Shown in pieces: positions 9,361 through 17,539 of a stretch of 64,000 nucleotides of DNA. The position numbers were made by a program, and so were the translations under genes. This DNA comes from Myxococcus xanthus (GTDB lineage Bacteria; Myxococcota; Myxococcia; Myxococcales; Myxococcaceae): positions 7,234,001 to 7,298,000 of the forward strand of contig NZ_CP017174.1 in assembly GCF_006402735.1 (NCBI RefSeq). The letters run 5' to 3'. Every line of letters starts with the position of its first letter. The first letter of the stretch is position 1. Under the pieces are notes generated by a model that was not told where the DNA came from, made no database searches, and was given only the letters and a program-made list of their open reading frames with translations.

Positions 9361-9383
9361 TCGGCGCCCCGGGCGCGCGCCGA
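9361..9383 (+). terminator. Hairpin after trmB
   Basis: A perfect 7-bp inverted repeat TCGGCGC/GCGCCGA with a 9-nt loop begins 3 bp after the trmB stop. There is no T tract, as at other gene ends in this window. Confidence 0.45.
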
Positions 9384-9469
9384 GCCCCTTGCATCCCCGG
9401 TGCGGGCAGTGAGAATGGCGGGCAACCCCGCACCGCGCGCGGGACGATTGCACCGGGGGCGAGACATTC

Positions 9470-10513
9470 ATGGCGGATGGCGAACGGAAGAGGACGCTGG
9501 AGGTCGCCCGCCGTGCCCCCCCCGCAGGGGAACTCAGTGGCCGCACGGTGCTCATCGTGGACGATGACCCGGTGCATGTCCGGCACGTGCGCGACGGCCT
9601 GGCTCCTCACGGGTACGTCTTCACCGAGGCCCATGACGGCACCCAGGCGCTGTCCGCCATCCGGGAGTCCCGCCCCGACCTCATCCTCATGGACGTGGAG
9701 ATGCCGGGATTGGGCGGCGTGGAGGTGTGCCGCATCATCAAGGCGAACGCGGGTGAGGACGGCTTCGGCTTCATCCCCGTGATTCTCATGACGGCCCGGC
9801 AGGCCGCGGGAAAGGTGGAGGGGCTGGAGTTGGGGGCGGATGACTACCTGGTGAAGCCCTTCGACATGCTCGAGCTGTCGGCCCGCGTGAAGTCCATGCT
9901 GCGGCTGAAGGCGCTGCAAGACGCGCTGGTGGAGAAGAACCGGGAGCTGGACCGCGCCAACAAGGAGCTGGCGGCGCGGCGCGAAGAGCTGCTGGCGCTC
10001 ACCCGCACGGATGCACTCACCGGCCTGTCGAACCGGCGCGCCTTGGAAGAGCGGCTGAACGACGAGTTCGCCCGCTCGCGACGTTACGGGGCGCCCCTGT
10101 CCCTGGTGATGCTGGACATCGACCACTTCAAGCGCATCAACGACAGCTTCGGGCACCCCTTCGGGGACCACGTGCTGAAGGCCGTGGCCCAGACGGCGCG
10201 GGCGCGGCTGCGGGAGGTGGACCTGCTGGCGCGTTACGGCGGCGAGGAGTTCATCGCCCTGCTCCCGGAGACAGGCCCCGCGGACGCGCTCCGGGTCTGC
10301 GAGCGGGTGCGCGACGCCATCGCTGCCCTGGAGTTGGAGCATGTGGGGGGGAGTGGCAAGCCGCAGTGCGTGCGGCTGACCGCGTCATTGGGCGTGGCCA
10401 CGGTGCCGTCGGGCGACCTCCCGAGCGCGGAGGCGCTGCTGCGGGCTGCCGACGCCAGCCTCTATGCGGCCAAGGGAGCAGGCCGCAATCGCGTCCATCA
10501 GCACGCCGCGTGA
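9470..10513 (+). CDS. Response regulator with GGDEF diguanylate cyclase output
   Basis: 347 residues: a receiver domain (about 25-142) with phospho-acceptor Asp75 (LILMDVEMPG) and the Lys of VKPFD, a coiled-coil linker (about 145-178), then a GGDEF domain (about 178-345). The active-site loop is GGEEF at 257-261, an active variant. The inhibitory I-site RxxD (Arg248-Asp251) lies exactly five residues before it. It should make c-di-GMP upon phosphorylation, with product inhibition. No partner kinase is adjacent. It lies two genes from the pilus motor genes, and c-di-GMP affects pilus motility in Myxococcus, but a direct link is inference. Confidence 0.93.
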   Translation: MADGERKRTLEVARRAPPAGELSGRTVLIVDDDPVHVRHVRDGLAPHGYVFTEAHDGTQALSAIRESRPDLILMDVEMPGLGGVEVCRIIKANAGEDGFGFIPVILMTARQAAGKVEGLELGADDYLVKPFDMLELSARVKSMLRLKALQDALVEKNRELDRANKELAARREELLALTRTDALTGLSNRRALEERLNDEFARSRRYGAPLSLVMLDIDHFKRINDSFGHPFGDHVLKAVAQTARARLREVDLLARYGGEEFIALLPETGPADALRVCERVRDAIAALELEHVGGSGKPQCVRLTASLGVATVPSGDLPSAEALLRAADASLYAAKGAGRNRVHQHAA

Positions 10514-10569
10514 CATGTCCGAACCTCGGGCTTTCCCCCGGCGGCGCTTTGACCTAAACCCCTGTCCCC

Positions 10570-10989
10570 ATGCGTCTCTCCGCGACGATGCCCTGGCTGG
10601 TAGCGCTGGTCCTGCTGCTGGGCCTGGGTGGCTGCAACCGGCCGCGCTTCGGCACCCCGCAGGACGCCTACACGTCCTTCCACCGGCTGGTGAAGCGAGG
10701 GGAGCTGCAGCAGGCGTGGGGCGCGCTGTCCAAGCCCACCCAGGACGCGCTGGCGCAGCGTGCACAGGTGGTGGGAGAAGCCTCCGGGGGTGAAGAAAAA
10801 CCGGAGCCCATGGCCCTCTTCTTCGCGAATGTCCCTCCGCCTCCGGATGTTACGGAGGTCTCACTGGTCCGGGAGGAGGGAGACGTCGCGACAGTGCTCG
10901 TGCGCGCGGGAGAAAGCTCCCACGAGGTCCGGATGGTCCGTGAGCCGTCCGGGTGGAAGGTCGACCTTTCAGCATCCCTCCAGCCGTGA
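10570..10989 (+). CDS. Small lipoprotein of unknown function
   Basis: 139 residues. A hydrophobic signal ends in the lipobox LGGC with Cys22, predicting an acylated envelope protein. The mature part begins TPQDAYTSFHRLVKRGELQQAWGALS and ends in VREPSGWKVDLS. That layout resembles NTF2-like or DUF4878-type lipoproteins, where helices lead to a curved sheet ending in a W-x-hydrophobic strand. The fold guess is weak. It lies 56 bp after the GGDEF gene and 43 bp before the next gene in the same direction. Confidence 0.8.
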   Translation: MRLSATMPWLVALVLLLGLGGCNRPRFGTPQDAYTSFHRLVKRGELQQAWGALSKPTQDALAQRAQVVGEASGGEEKPEPMALFFANVPPPPDVTEVSLVREEGDVATVLVRAGESSHEVRMVREPSGWKVDLSASLQP

Positions 10990-11032
10990 AGCCGGGCATG
11001 CCCGGAAAACTCGCATCAGGTAACGTACGACT

Positions 11033-12202
11033 GTGAACGACAGGAAGACACGGCGGGTGATTCCCGCGGTCGAAGTCATCCGGCGCCCGGCAACGACGCC
11101 CGGCACTGCCGCTCCGACCCCGACTCCGGCGCCCACGCCGCGCCCCACGCCTACCCCGCGCCCCACGGGCGTGGCGCCCACGCCCCGGCCTGCTGCTGGC
11201 TCGGCGCCCCTGCCGACGCCTCGTCCCGCGCCCACGGGTACCGCACCGGCGGCAGCGCCAGCGACAGCGGCCCCCACGCCCCGCCCGACGACGAGCGTGA
11301 CGCCTGGCGCTCGCCCGCTGGCTCCCCGCCCCTCGGGCCCTGGCATGGGTGCGCCTCCGGGCAGAGCCCCCGGTGGTGGGTTCGGCGGACGCCCCGGCGG
11401 CTTCCGGCCGTCCACGCCCCGGCCGCCCCCCACGCCCGAACAGATTCAGGCGCTGGCGGTGCGCGAGCGCGTCCCCGCCCGCATCGCGAAGGGCGAGCTC
11501 GAAGGGAAGATGAAGTGCCGCATCTGGCGCAAGCTGCACGCCGAGGAGGCGAAGCGCTTCGACCAGGTGTACGAGCTGATGGGCCAGACGCCCAGCCTGT
11601 CCCTGGGTGACGCCTTCGGCGTGCTCCAGAGCGGCATGACGGTGGCCGAGTTCATGGCCCGCAAGGAGCGCACCCAGCGCAAGGCGGCCATCAAGCAGGC
11701 GCGCGGCGAGGTCGAAAACGCCGTGGTGGCGGACTTCCTGGCCCGGCTCATCAGCGACAAGGCAGAAGTCTCCGTGGTGCTGGCGGAGCGCTCCCTGTTG
11801 GACACGCTGCAGGTCGAGGAGCCCATCGCCTTCACGCTGGAGCGCACGGGCCGCCTGGAGAAGCTCCAGGTGGTGCTGCTGGCCCGGCGCACGGATTGGG
11901 AGCGGCTGCTGCCCGGTCTGGAGCGCGATGCCAAGCTGACGCAGAAGCCGTCCGCGGTGGCGCGTCAGCCGGACAAGCGCCCCCACTCGGACCCGCGCGC
12001 CTTCCTGGACCACATCGGGCAGACGGTGCGGATGGTGCTGCGCAACGGCATCACCCTCCAGCTTCCGCTGATTCGCGTGGGCCGGTTCGACCTGCTGCTG
12101 GGCGAGGAGGGCCACGAAGTCTTCGTCCCGCTCCACGCCCTGCTGCGCTTCGAGCCTGTCGCCTCCACCTCCGACGAGAGCGCCCCCACGGACGAGGCCT
12201 GA
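11033..12202 (+). CDS. Proline-rich protein with a C-terminal Hfq/Sm-like domain
   Basis: 389 residues from a GTG. Residues 20-135 are a Pro/Thr/Ala-rich disordered tail with PTPRP repeats and a Gly-Arg patch (RAPGGGFGGRPGG). Residues 137-300 look helical and charged (MKCRIWRKLHAEEAKRFDQV). Residues 319-375 read SDPRAFLDHIGQTVRMVL, RNGITLQL, RFDLLLG and EVFVPLHALLRF, which line up by eye with the Hfq elements QDPFLNAL, NGIKLQG, FDQFVILL and MVYKHAIS, including the NGI turn and the His-Ala of the Sm2 motif. I infer an RNA-binding Sm-type domain fused to a disordered tail. Without a profile search this stays a hypothesis; the gene itself is secure. No canonical hfq is in the window. Confidence 0.72.
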   Translation: MNDRKTRRVIPAVEVIRRPATTPGTAAPTPTPAPTPRPTPTPRPTGVAPTPRPAAGSAPLPTPRPAPTGTAPAAAPATAAPTPRPTTSVTPGARPLAPRPSGPGMGAPPGRAPGGGFGGRPGGFRPSTPRPPPTPEQIQALAVRERVPARIAKGELEGKMKCRIWRKLHAEEAKRFDQVYELMGQTPSLSLGDAFGVLQSGMTVAEFMARKERTQRKAAIKQARGEVENAVVADFLARLISDKAEVSVVLAERSLLDTLQVEEPIAFTLERTGRLEKLQVVLLARRTDWERLLPGLERDAKLTQKPSAVARQPDKRPHSDPRAFLDHIGQTVRMVLRNGITLQLPLIRVGRFDLLLGEEGHEVFVPLHALLRFEPVASTSDESAPTDEA

Positions 12203-12252
12203 GGCCCATCCCCGCGGGGGGGCTCGCCCCCTCACCGCCGAGAGAGACATCC

Positions 12253-12663
12253 ATGCGTCAGTTCATCTCCCGCATCATCAAGCCCTGGCTTGCCCTGGCC
12301 GCGACGGCCGCCATGGTGGGCATCACCCAGCAAGGGTGCGCGAAGGACGCCGACGCGGCGAAGCCGCCCGCCGTCCCGGAGAAGCGGGAGAACGGCGTAC
12401 GCATCGTCGAGCTGTCCGTCACCGAGAAGGGCTACGAGCCCAGCCCTGTGAATCTCAAGAAGGGTGAGCCGGTGAAGCTGGTGGTGACGCGCAAGACGGA
12501 CCACACCTGCGCCACCGAGGTCGTCATGGACGGCTACGACATCAACACGCCGCTGCCGCTCGACCAGCCGGTGGAGATTGCCTTCACGCCGAAGGAGTCC
12601 GGCAAGCTGGTGTACGGCTGCGCCATGAACAAGATGATTTCCGGCGTTTTCATGGTCGACTGA
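12253..12663 (+). CDS. Cupredoxin-domain lipoprotein
   Basis: 136 residues. The signal peptide ends at a lipobox-like GITQQGC (Cys29, with an atypical -3 residue). The mature part has a cupredoxin layout: strand VRIVELSVTEKGYEP, then KTDHTCATEV, then YGCAMNKMISGVFMVD at the end. Candidate copper ligands are the His of DHTC and the Cys and Met residues of YGCAMNKM. It is likely a periplasmic copper or electron-transfer protein. The ATG is preceded by GAGAGA. It lies 50 bp after the Hfq-like gene. Confidence 0.82.
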   Translation: MRQFISRIIKPWLALAATAAMVGITQQGCAKDADAAKPPAVPEKRENGVRIVELSVTEKGYEPSPVNLKKGEPVKLVVTRKTDHTCATEVVMDGYDINTPLPLDQPVEIAFTPKESGKLVYGCAMNKMISGVFMVD

Positions 12664-12720
12664 CGGACGCTGGCCGATTTCTGGGCAGCGCCGCCGGGAG
12701 GAGTAGTCTCCGCGGCCTGA

Positions 12721-15690
12721 ATGGGCGGCGCGGCGGAGCTCTTCACCCGGCATGTCTTCCTCGACCTCGAAACCACGGGGCTGGACCCGCGCGTGGACGA
12801 GGTCATCGAGCTGGGCTGCATCTTCTTCGAGAACGGGCGCGAGGTGGAACGCTTCGCTCGCATGTACTCGGCGTCGCGGCCCCTCCCCCTCACCATCCGG
12901 CGGCTGACGGGCCTGACGGACGCGGACCTCGCAGGGCATCCGCGCTTCGGCACCGACATCGCCGAGCTTCGCGAGAAGCTCTCCGGCTGGACGGTGGTGG
13001 CGCACAACGCGCCCTTTGAAAAAGGCTTCCTGCCGGACCTGCTGGGCCCCATCCGCGCCCCGGTGCTCGACTCGTGCGAGTTGATGCACTACCTGCACCC
13101 GGAGCTGCCCAGCCACTCGCTGGAGTCGCTGCTGCGCTGGGGCGGGCTCGCGTTGAGGCAGCCACACCGCGCGGTGTCGGACTGCGAGGCGGTGTACTCG
13201 GTGCTCGTGCACGCCATGGAGCGCTGCGTCCGCGAGGGCCGTGGCGATGACGTGGTGGACCTGCTCGCCGCGTTGGACCCGCGCAAGGGCGCGGAGCTGC
13301 GCCTGGCGATGGAGGGCGTGGGCCTGAAGGACGGCGGCGCGAGCGGCGCGTTCGACTACGAGGAATGGCCGCTGGTGGACCTGCTGTCGCGCCTGGCCGC
13401 CGCGTGCCGTGAGGAGGCCGCGCCGCTTTCGCTGGAGGCTCAGGGCTTCCTTCGCGGGAAGCCGGAGCGGCGGCGTGCCGGAGGCGCCACGGCGCTGCCC
13501 GAGCCCGAGGCCGATGCCCCCGTGCTGCCGGTGCGTCCGGATGAGGTCTCCGCGCTGCTGGGCGCGGGAGGGGCGCTGGAGCAGGCCGGTGAAGGGTTCA
13601 TGAGCCGGGCCGCGCAGCTTGACGTCGCGCAGGCGGTGGCGCGGGCGATGTCGGACGGCGGGCAACTGGCGGTGGAGGCCGGCACGGGCACGGGCAAGTC
13701 GCTGGCGTACCTGGCTCCCGCGGCGCTCTTCGCCGCGCGCAACGGACGCAAGGTCGGCGTGGCGCCGCACACCAAGACGCTCCAGGACCAGCTCCTGGAG
13801 AAGGACCTGCCTCGGCTTCACCGCGCCACGAAGGGCGCCTTCGGCTACGCCCTGCTGAAGGGCCAGACGAACTACCTGTGCCGCCGCCGCGCGCTGGAAG
13901 CCACTCGGGTGGAGCCCGGCATGGGGCACTCCGCGCGCGCGCCTCGGGCGTATCTGCGTGCGTACCTGCGTCGCAGTGGCGAAGGAGACCTGGACCGGCT
14001 GAGCCACTGGTTCCGCGAGCGCTTCCCGGTGCTGATGGCGCTGGTGCCCGCCGTGCGCTCCGAGGCGTCAACGACGCTGGGCGAGAAGTGCCCGCACTTC
14101 CACCGCTGCTTCTATCACTCGGCCGTGGCGCAGGCCCGTGAGGCGGACGTGCTGGTCATCAACCAGTCGCTCGCCTTCGCGTGGCCCGCGCGCTACCCGA
14201 AGCTGGACCACCTGGTCCTCGACGAGGCGCACGAGGTGGAAGATGTCGCCACCACCGCACTGACGCTGGAGCTGTCGGACCTGGCCTTCCTCCGCCTCAC
14301 CGAACGGCTGCATGGCAGGGACGGACGGCGCGGCCTTTTCGCCGAGCTGCGCAAGGCGCTGAGCGCTTCTCGCCGGACGGAGACACGATCGCTGATGGGC
14401 GAGGTGGAGGATGGCCTTCGCCGGTTGCTTGACGACGCGCGCGACCTCGGTGCGCGCGTGACGGAGCTGTGCGAGCCCACCGCCACAGCCGTGGGCGAGG
14501 ACCCGGATGAAGGTGCGTACTCTCCGGAGCTGCGCATCACCGCGACCGTGCGAACCCTGCCCGCCTGGGAGCCGGTACGCGAAGGACTGGAAGGCGTGCG
14601 CGGCGCACTCCAGGCGCTGCATGTCCTGCTGTCCGTGCGCGTGCTGGCCGCCCTTCCTGAGCTGGCGGCTCGACAACCCGCGCTGGAGCGGGAGCTGTCT
14701 GGTGCCACCACCGAGCTTGGCGAACTGGCGGTGCTCGCGGGCGAGCTGTCCGGAGAGGCCGCGCCAGGACGGTGCTACGCGGCCACCGCGGAACCGAAGC
14801 GGCAGCGGTGGAGCTTGAGCGCCCAGCCGGTGGATGTCTCCGCCTACGTGTCGAAGGACTTCGCGGAGAGCAAGCGCACGCTGGTGCTCGCGTCCGCCAC
14901 GCTGGGCACTGGCGACGGCTTCCCCTTCGTCCTCCGGCGCTTGGGGCTCGACGGGCGCGGAGGCCGACCCGCGCCCCGACTGGTACGCGCGGCCACGCCC
15001 TTCAAGCTGCATGAGCAGGCGCTGGTCGTGCTCGTCACCGATGCGCCTCGTGCGCACGAGGAAGCCTTCGTGGAGTGGGCCTCGCTCCGGATTTCGGGCC
15101 TGGCACAGACGATGGGAGGCCGGGTGCTGGGGCTGTTCGCGTCGACGCGCCGCATGGAGCGCGTGGGCACGAGCGTCCGCGGACGGCTGGACCCGCTGGG
15201 CATCGAGGTGCTGCGGCAGTCACGCGGGCACAGCCGCTCGCTGGCGGCACGGCAGGAGAAGGACACGGGCACCGTGCTGCTGGGGACCAAGAGCTTCTGG
15301 CAGGGCGTGGACATCCCCGGCCGAGGCGTCGGCTGCGTGTTCATCGACAAGCTGCCCCTGGAGCCCGCAATGCGTCCGCTGGTGGCCGCGCGCGAGGAGC
15401 CCCTCTCTCGCAGCGGCGGCGAATACATGGGCTTCCTCCACTACCGGCTCCCCCGCGCCCTGCTGCAACTGCGCCAGGGCGTGGGCCGGCTCATCCGGGC
15501 GACGACGGACCGGGGCGTGGTCATCATCTCGGACCCGGGGCACCCCAGCTACCGTGGCCACCTGATGAACGCGCTGGAGGGCTATCGCGTCGAGGCGCTT
15601 CCGTGGGCCCAGGCGCGCCTGCGCATCCACGCGATGCTGAAGGAGACGGGACTCACCGTGGAGTCAGGACCCGCGCGGTCCTGGGGGTGA
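12721..15690 (+). CDS. DnaQ-type exonuclease fused to DinG-type helicase
   Basis: 989 residues. The N-terminal DEDDh exonuclease (about 8-170) has ExoI FLDLETTG (Asp15, Glu17), ExoII VVAHNAPFE and ExoIII HRAVSDCEAVY. An XPD/DinG superfamily-2 helicase follows: Walker A EAGTGTGKS (319-327), DEAH box (501-504) and motif VI QGVGRLIRA (about 919). Three cysteines fit the iron-sulfur cluster region (NYLC and KCPHFHRC); the usual fourth was not found. The fusion is known in other bacteria and would act in repair or processing of DNA ends and R-loops. The SD (GGGAGGAG) is rather far from the ATG, about 18 bp. Confidence 0.92.
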   Translation: MGGAAELFTRHVFLDLETTGLDPRVDEVIELGCIFFENGREVERFARMYSASRPLPLTIRRLTGLTDADLAGHPRFGTDIAELREKLSGWTVVAHNAPFEKGFLPDLLGPIRAPVLDSCELMHYLHPELPSHSLESLLRWGGLALRQPHRAVSDCEAVYSVLVHAMERCVREGRGDDVVDLLAALDPRKGAELRLAMEGVGLKDGGASGAFDYEEWPLVDLLSRLAAACREEAAPLSLEAQGFLRGKPERRRAGGATALPEPEADAPVLPVRPDEVSALLGAGGALEQAGEGFMSRAAQLDVAQAVARAMSDGGQLAVEAGTGTGKSLAYLAPAALFAARNGRKVGVAPHTKTLQDQLLEKDLPRLHRATKGAFGYALLKGQTNYLCRRRALEATRVEPGMGHSARAPRAYLRAYLRRSGEGDLDRLSHWFRERFPVLMALVPAVRSEASTTLGEKCPHFHRCFYHSAVAQAREADVLVINQSLAFAWPARYPKLDHLVLDEAHEVEDVATTALTLELSDLAFLRLTERLHGRDGRRGLFAELRKALSASRRTETRSLMGEVEDGLRRLLDDARDLGARVTELCEPTATAVGEDPDEGAYSPELRITATVRTLPAWEPVREGLEGVRGALQALHVLLSVRVLAALPELAARQPALERELSGATTELGELAVLAGELSGEAAPGRCYAATAEPKRQRWSLSAQPVDVSAYVSKDFAESKRTLVLASATLGTGDGFPFVLRRLGLDGRGGRPAPRLVRAATPFKLHEQALVVLVTDAPRAHEEAFVEWASLRISGLAQTMGGRVLGLFASTRRMERVGTSVRGRLDPLGIEVLRQSRGHSRSLAARQEKDTGTVLLGTKSFWQGVDIPGRGVGCVFIDKLPLEPAMRPLVAAREEPLSRSGGEYMGFLHYRLPRALLQLRQGVGRLIRATTDRGVVIISDPGHPSYRGHLMNALEGYRVEALPWAQARLRIHAMLKETGLTVESGPARSWG

Positions 15691-15705
15691 GCCCCGGAAG
15701 GGCTC
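15689..15705. terminator. Bidirectional hairpin, dinG-like / HAMP gene junction
   Basis: A perfect 6-bp inverted repeat GAGCCC/GGGCTC with a 5-nt loop overlaps the 3' ends of two convergent genes. It can fold in transcripts of either strand. No T tract follows. Confidence 0.5.
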
Positions 15706-16441
15706 AGTCTTCGAGCCGGGTGCGGTAGCGCGCATCCAGGGCGCGCAGCTCATGGATGAGTTCAGGGGACGCGCCCGAGCGCTCCGCGGCCAGGAGGACG
15801 TTCGCCAAGGTCCTCGCGTCCTCCTCGTTCTGCTCGCGGAGGCGCTGCACCATCTTCCGCGTGGCATCGAAGAGGTCCTGGAGGTCGTCGCCATCCCGAA
15901 GCCCGTGCTGGGGTGGACGCAGCCGGCCGTCGTGGACCTCCTGCACCATGCGGCGGATGCGGAAGAGCGGGCCCGCCACCTTGTGCGTCACCACGATGGT
16001 CCCCAATCCCACCACCGCGATGAAGGCCACCAGAAAGCCCCCCAGCGCCCACCAGGTGAGCTTCTGCTGCCGCTCCAGCTCAGCGCGTTGGGCAACGATG
16101 GCGGCACGCTCGGCCTCGTAGGCCGCGTCGATGGCCCCTGCCTTCTCGCGGAAGCTCGCCTCGAACGTGGGGTCGTCCATCCGAGTCAGCAGCTCGTTGG
16201 AGAGCGTGGCGCCGGACAGCTCGCGGCTGACCTCCGCCGCGCGGGAGCGGGCTTCCACCGCCGTCGCTGTCTCGCGCATCAGCGCCTGCGCGCCTCTCAC
16301 GAGGAAAACGCCCAGCAGCGCCGACAGCACGAGCGTCACTGAGACGATGTACGCCGTCAGCTTGAGCTGGAAGCCCGTTTCGAGAAGGAAGTTGCGCCAG
16401 CGCCGCTTGGCTGGCGTCAGGGGCGCCGTGGTCGTCGTCAT
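15704..16441 (-). CDS. Two-TM HAMP-domain membrane protein without output domain
   Basis: 245 residues. A basic N-terminus leads to a first membrane helix (about 25-48, LTAYIVSVTLVLSALLGVFL), a periplasmic helical region of about 75 residues, a second membrane helix (about 125-148) and a HAMP-like linker starting at VAGPLFRIRRMVQEVHDGRL. About 70 charged residues follow. No kinase, methyl-accepting or cyclase module is present, so it may act as an adaptor or partner to another receptor. The ATG overlaps the stop of the upstream HEAT gene (ATGA) and has GTGGAG ahead, which I prefer to the GTG at 16456. Confidence 0.85.
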   Translation of the reverse strand: MTTTTAPLTPAKRRWRNFLLETGFQLKLTAYIVSVTLVLSALLGVFLVRGAQALMRETATAVEARSRAAEVSRELSGATLSNELLTRMDDPTFEASFREKAGAIDAAYEAERAAIVAQRAELERQQKLTWWALGGFLVAFIAVVGLGTIVVTHKVAGPLFRIRRMVQEVHDGRLRPPQHGLRDGDDLQDLFDATRKMVQRLREQNEEDARTLANVLLAAERSGASPELIHELRALDARYRTRLED

Positions 16442-17187
16442 GTCTCGCTGCTCCACTCGAAGGTCTCCGCCGCTTCCTCCACCGCGCGAGGTACCAGCGC
16501 CTTAAGGAGATCGCCAGGCTGAGCGCCCGCGGCATTCACTTCCACCTGCCCCATCAGCGACAGGTCCGGATAGGTGAGGCATACCAGCGCCACCCGCAGT
16601 CCGCCGCCGTCCGTCGCATGAAGCTCCGGGGTGATGCGGTAGCCCCGCACCCGAAGCTTCTTCAGCGTGCCCTTCGCCGCCGCCTTCGTCTCCTTCGCGG
16701 GCGCGAGCTGGGCCCCGCTCCGCATCAGCCGCGAGCGCAGCCGCGCCTCCGTCGCCTTCACCAGGTCGGCGGGGAGCTTGCCCGTGCGGTCCTTGACCGC
16801 CTCGAGCTGCACGTAGAAGCGCGGCGGGCGGGACTGGTACTCCTTCAGGGCCCCCACCGCCTCGCTCACCGCGGATTGGACCGACGCGTCCGCGTCCGCC
16901 TTGTGGGCCTGGAGGCAGTCGAGCCCGCCGGGCTCCAGCAGCTTCGCCAGCCCCTTCGCCGCGGCCACGCGCACCAGCTCGCTCTCGTCCTTCAATCCGT
17001 TGCACAGCAGCGGCACGGCCTCCGGGTCCTCCGTGGCGCCGAGCACCAGCGCCGCCTGCGAGCGCGAGCGCGGGTCCTTGCTCTTCTGGAGCTGCTTGCC
17101 CAGGAAGGCAATACGGGAGTCACCCTGGGCCAGGGCCGCGCAAGGCGCGAGGAGCAACAGGACGAGGGCAGAGGAAAGCAGCTGCAT
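16438..17187 (-). CDS. Secreted HEAT-repeat protein
   Basis: 249 residues with a Sec signal peptide (LLLLAPCAALAQG; cleavage near residue 21). Residues 28-120 form HEAT-like repeats (RSQAALVLGATEDPEAVPLL and SELVRVAAAKGLAKLL). The C-terminal half (about 125-249) is an unassigned alpha/beta region. It is probably periplasmic. It is translationally coupled to the downstream HAMP membrane protein, suggesting the two work together as an extracytoplasmic repeat protein with a membrane adaptor. No enzyme motif is seen. Confidence 0.82.
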   Translation of the reverse strand: MQLLSSALVLLLLAPCAALAQGDSRIAFLGKQLQKSKDPRSRSQAALVLGATEDPEAVPLLCNGLKDESELVRVAAAKGLAKLLEPGGLDCLQAHKADADASVQSAVSEAVGALKEYQSRPPRFYVQLEAVKDRTGKLPADLVKATEARLRSRLMRSGAQLAPAKETKAAAKGTLKKLRVRGYRITPELHATDGGGLRVALVCLTYPDLSLMGQVEVNAAGAQPGDLLKALVPRAVEEAAETFEWSSET

Positions 17188-17539
17188 GTGCAGGGAAGGA
17201 GTCCGAAGAGTCTAACGCCGTCTGACGATTGGCGAACAGTTGCATGGCCTTGCACATGGAAGACAGTGGGTCATGCCCACTCCCGCCCTGAAGGGCCGTC
17301 CCCGCCTCTGTCAGTCCCGGTGTCTGTTCAGACCTGGGGATGCCGTGGGGAGGGCACGGCGCGGGGCGCCAACCCGGGCGGCATATCCACGGCACAGCGG
17401 CTCGGGCTCGGCCCCTGGAGCCCCCACAGCCGGTGCCTCCCGCCCCCTCCACGGCAGCAGGACTGGCAGGAATCGAGCCATCCGCTCGGGGATGTGGCCT
17501 TCATGCGGTAATGTGCGCGTCTCCAGGAGGGCTCACCAG
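17188..17539. other. Intergenic region between divergent genes
   Basis: 352 bp between the HEAT gene and the Lys-rich gene. An open frame runs through it in phase with the downstream gene, but its translation is low-complexity and lacks an SD. I see no RNA gene or clear promoter match. Confidence 0.6.

Noticed and set aside
17240-17539. Extension of the Lys-rich gene to an ATG at 17240
   Set aside because: A strong AGGAGG before GTG 17540 and non-protein-like upstream translation argue against it.
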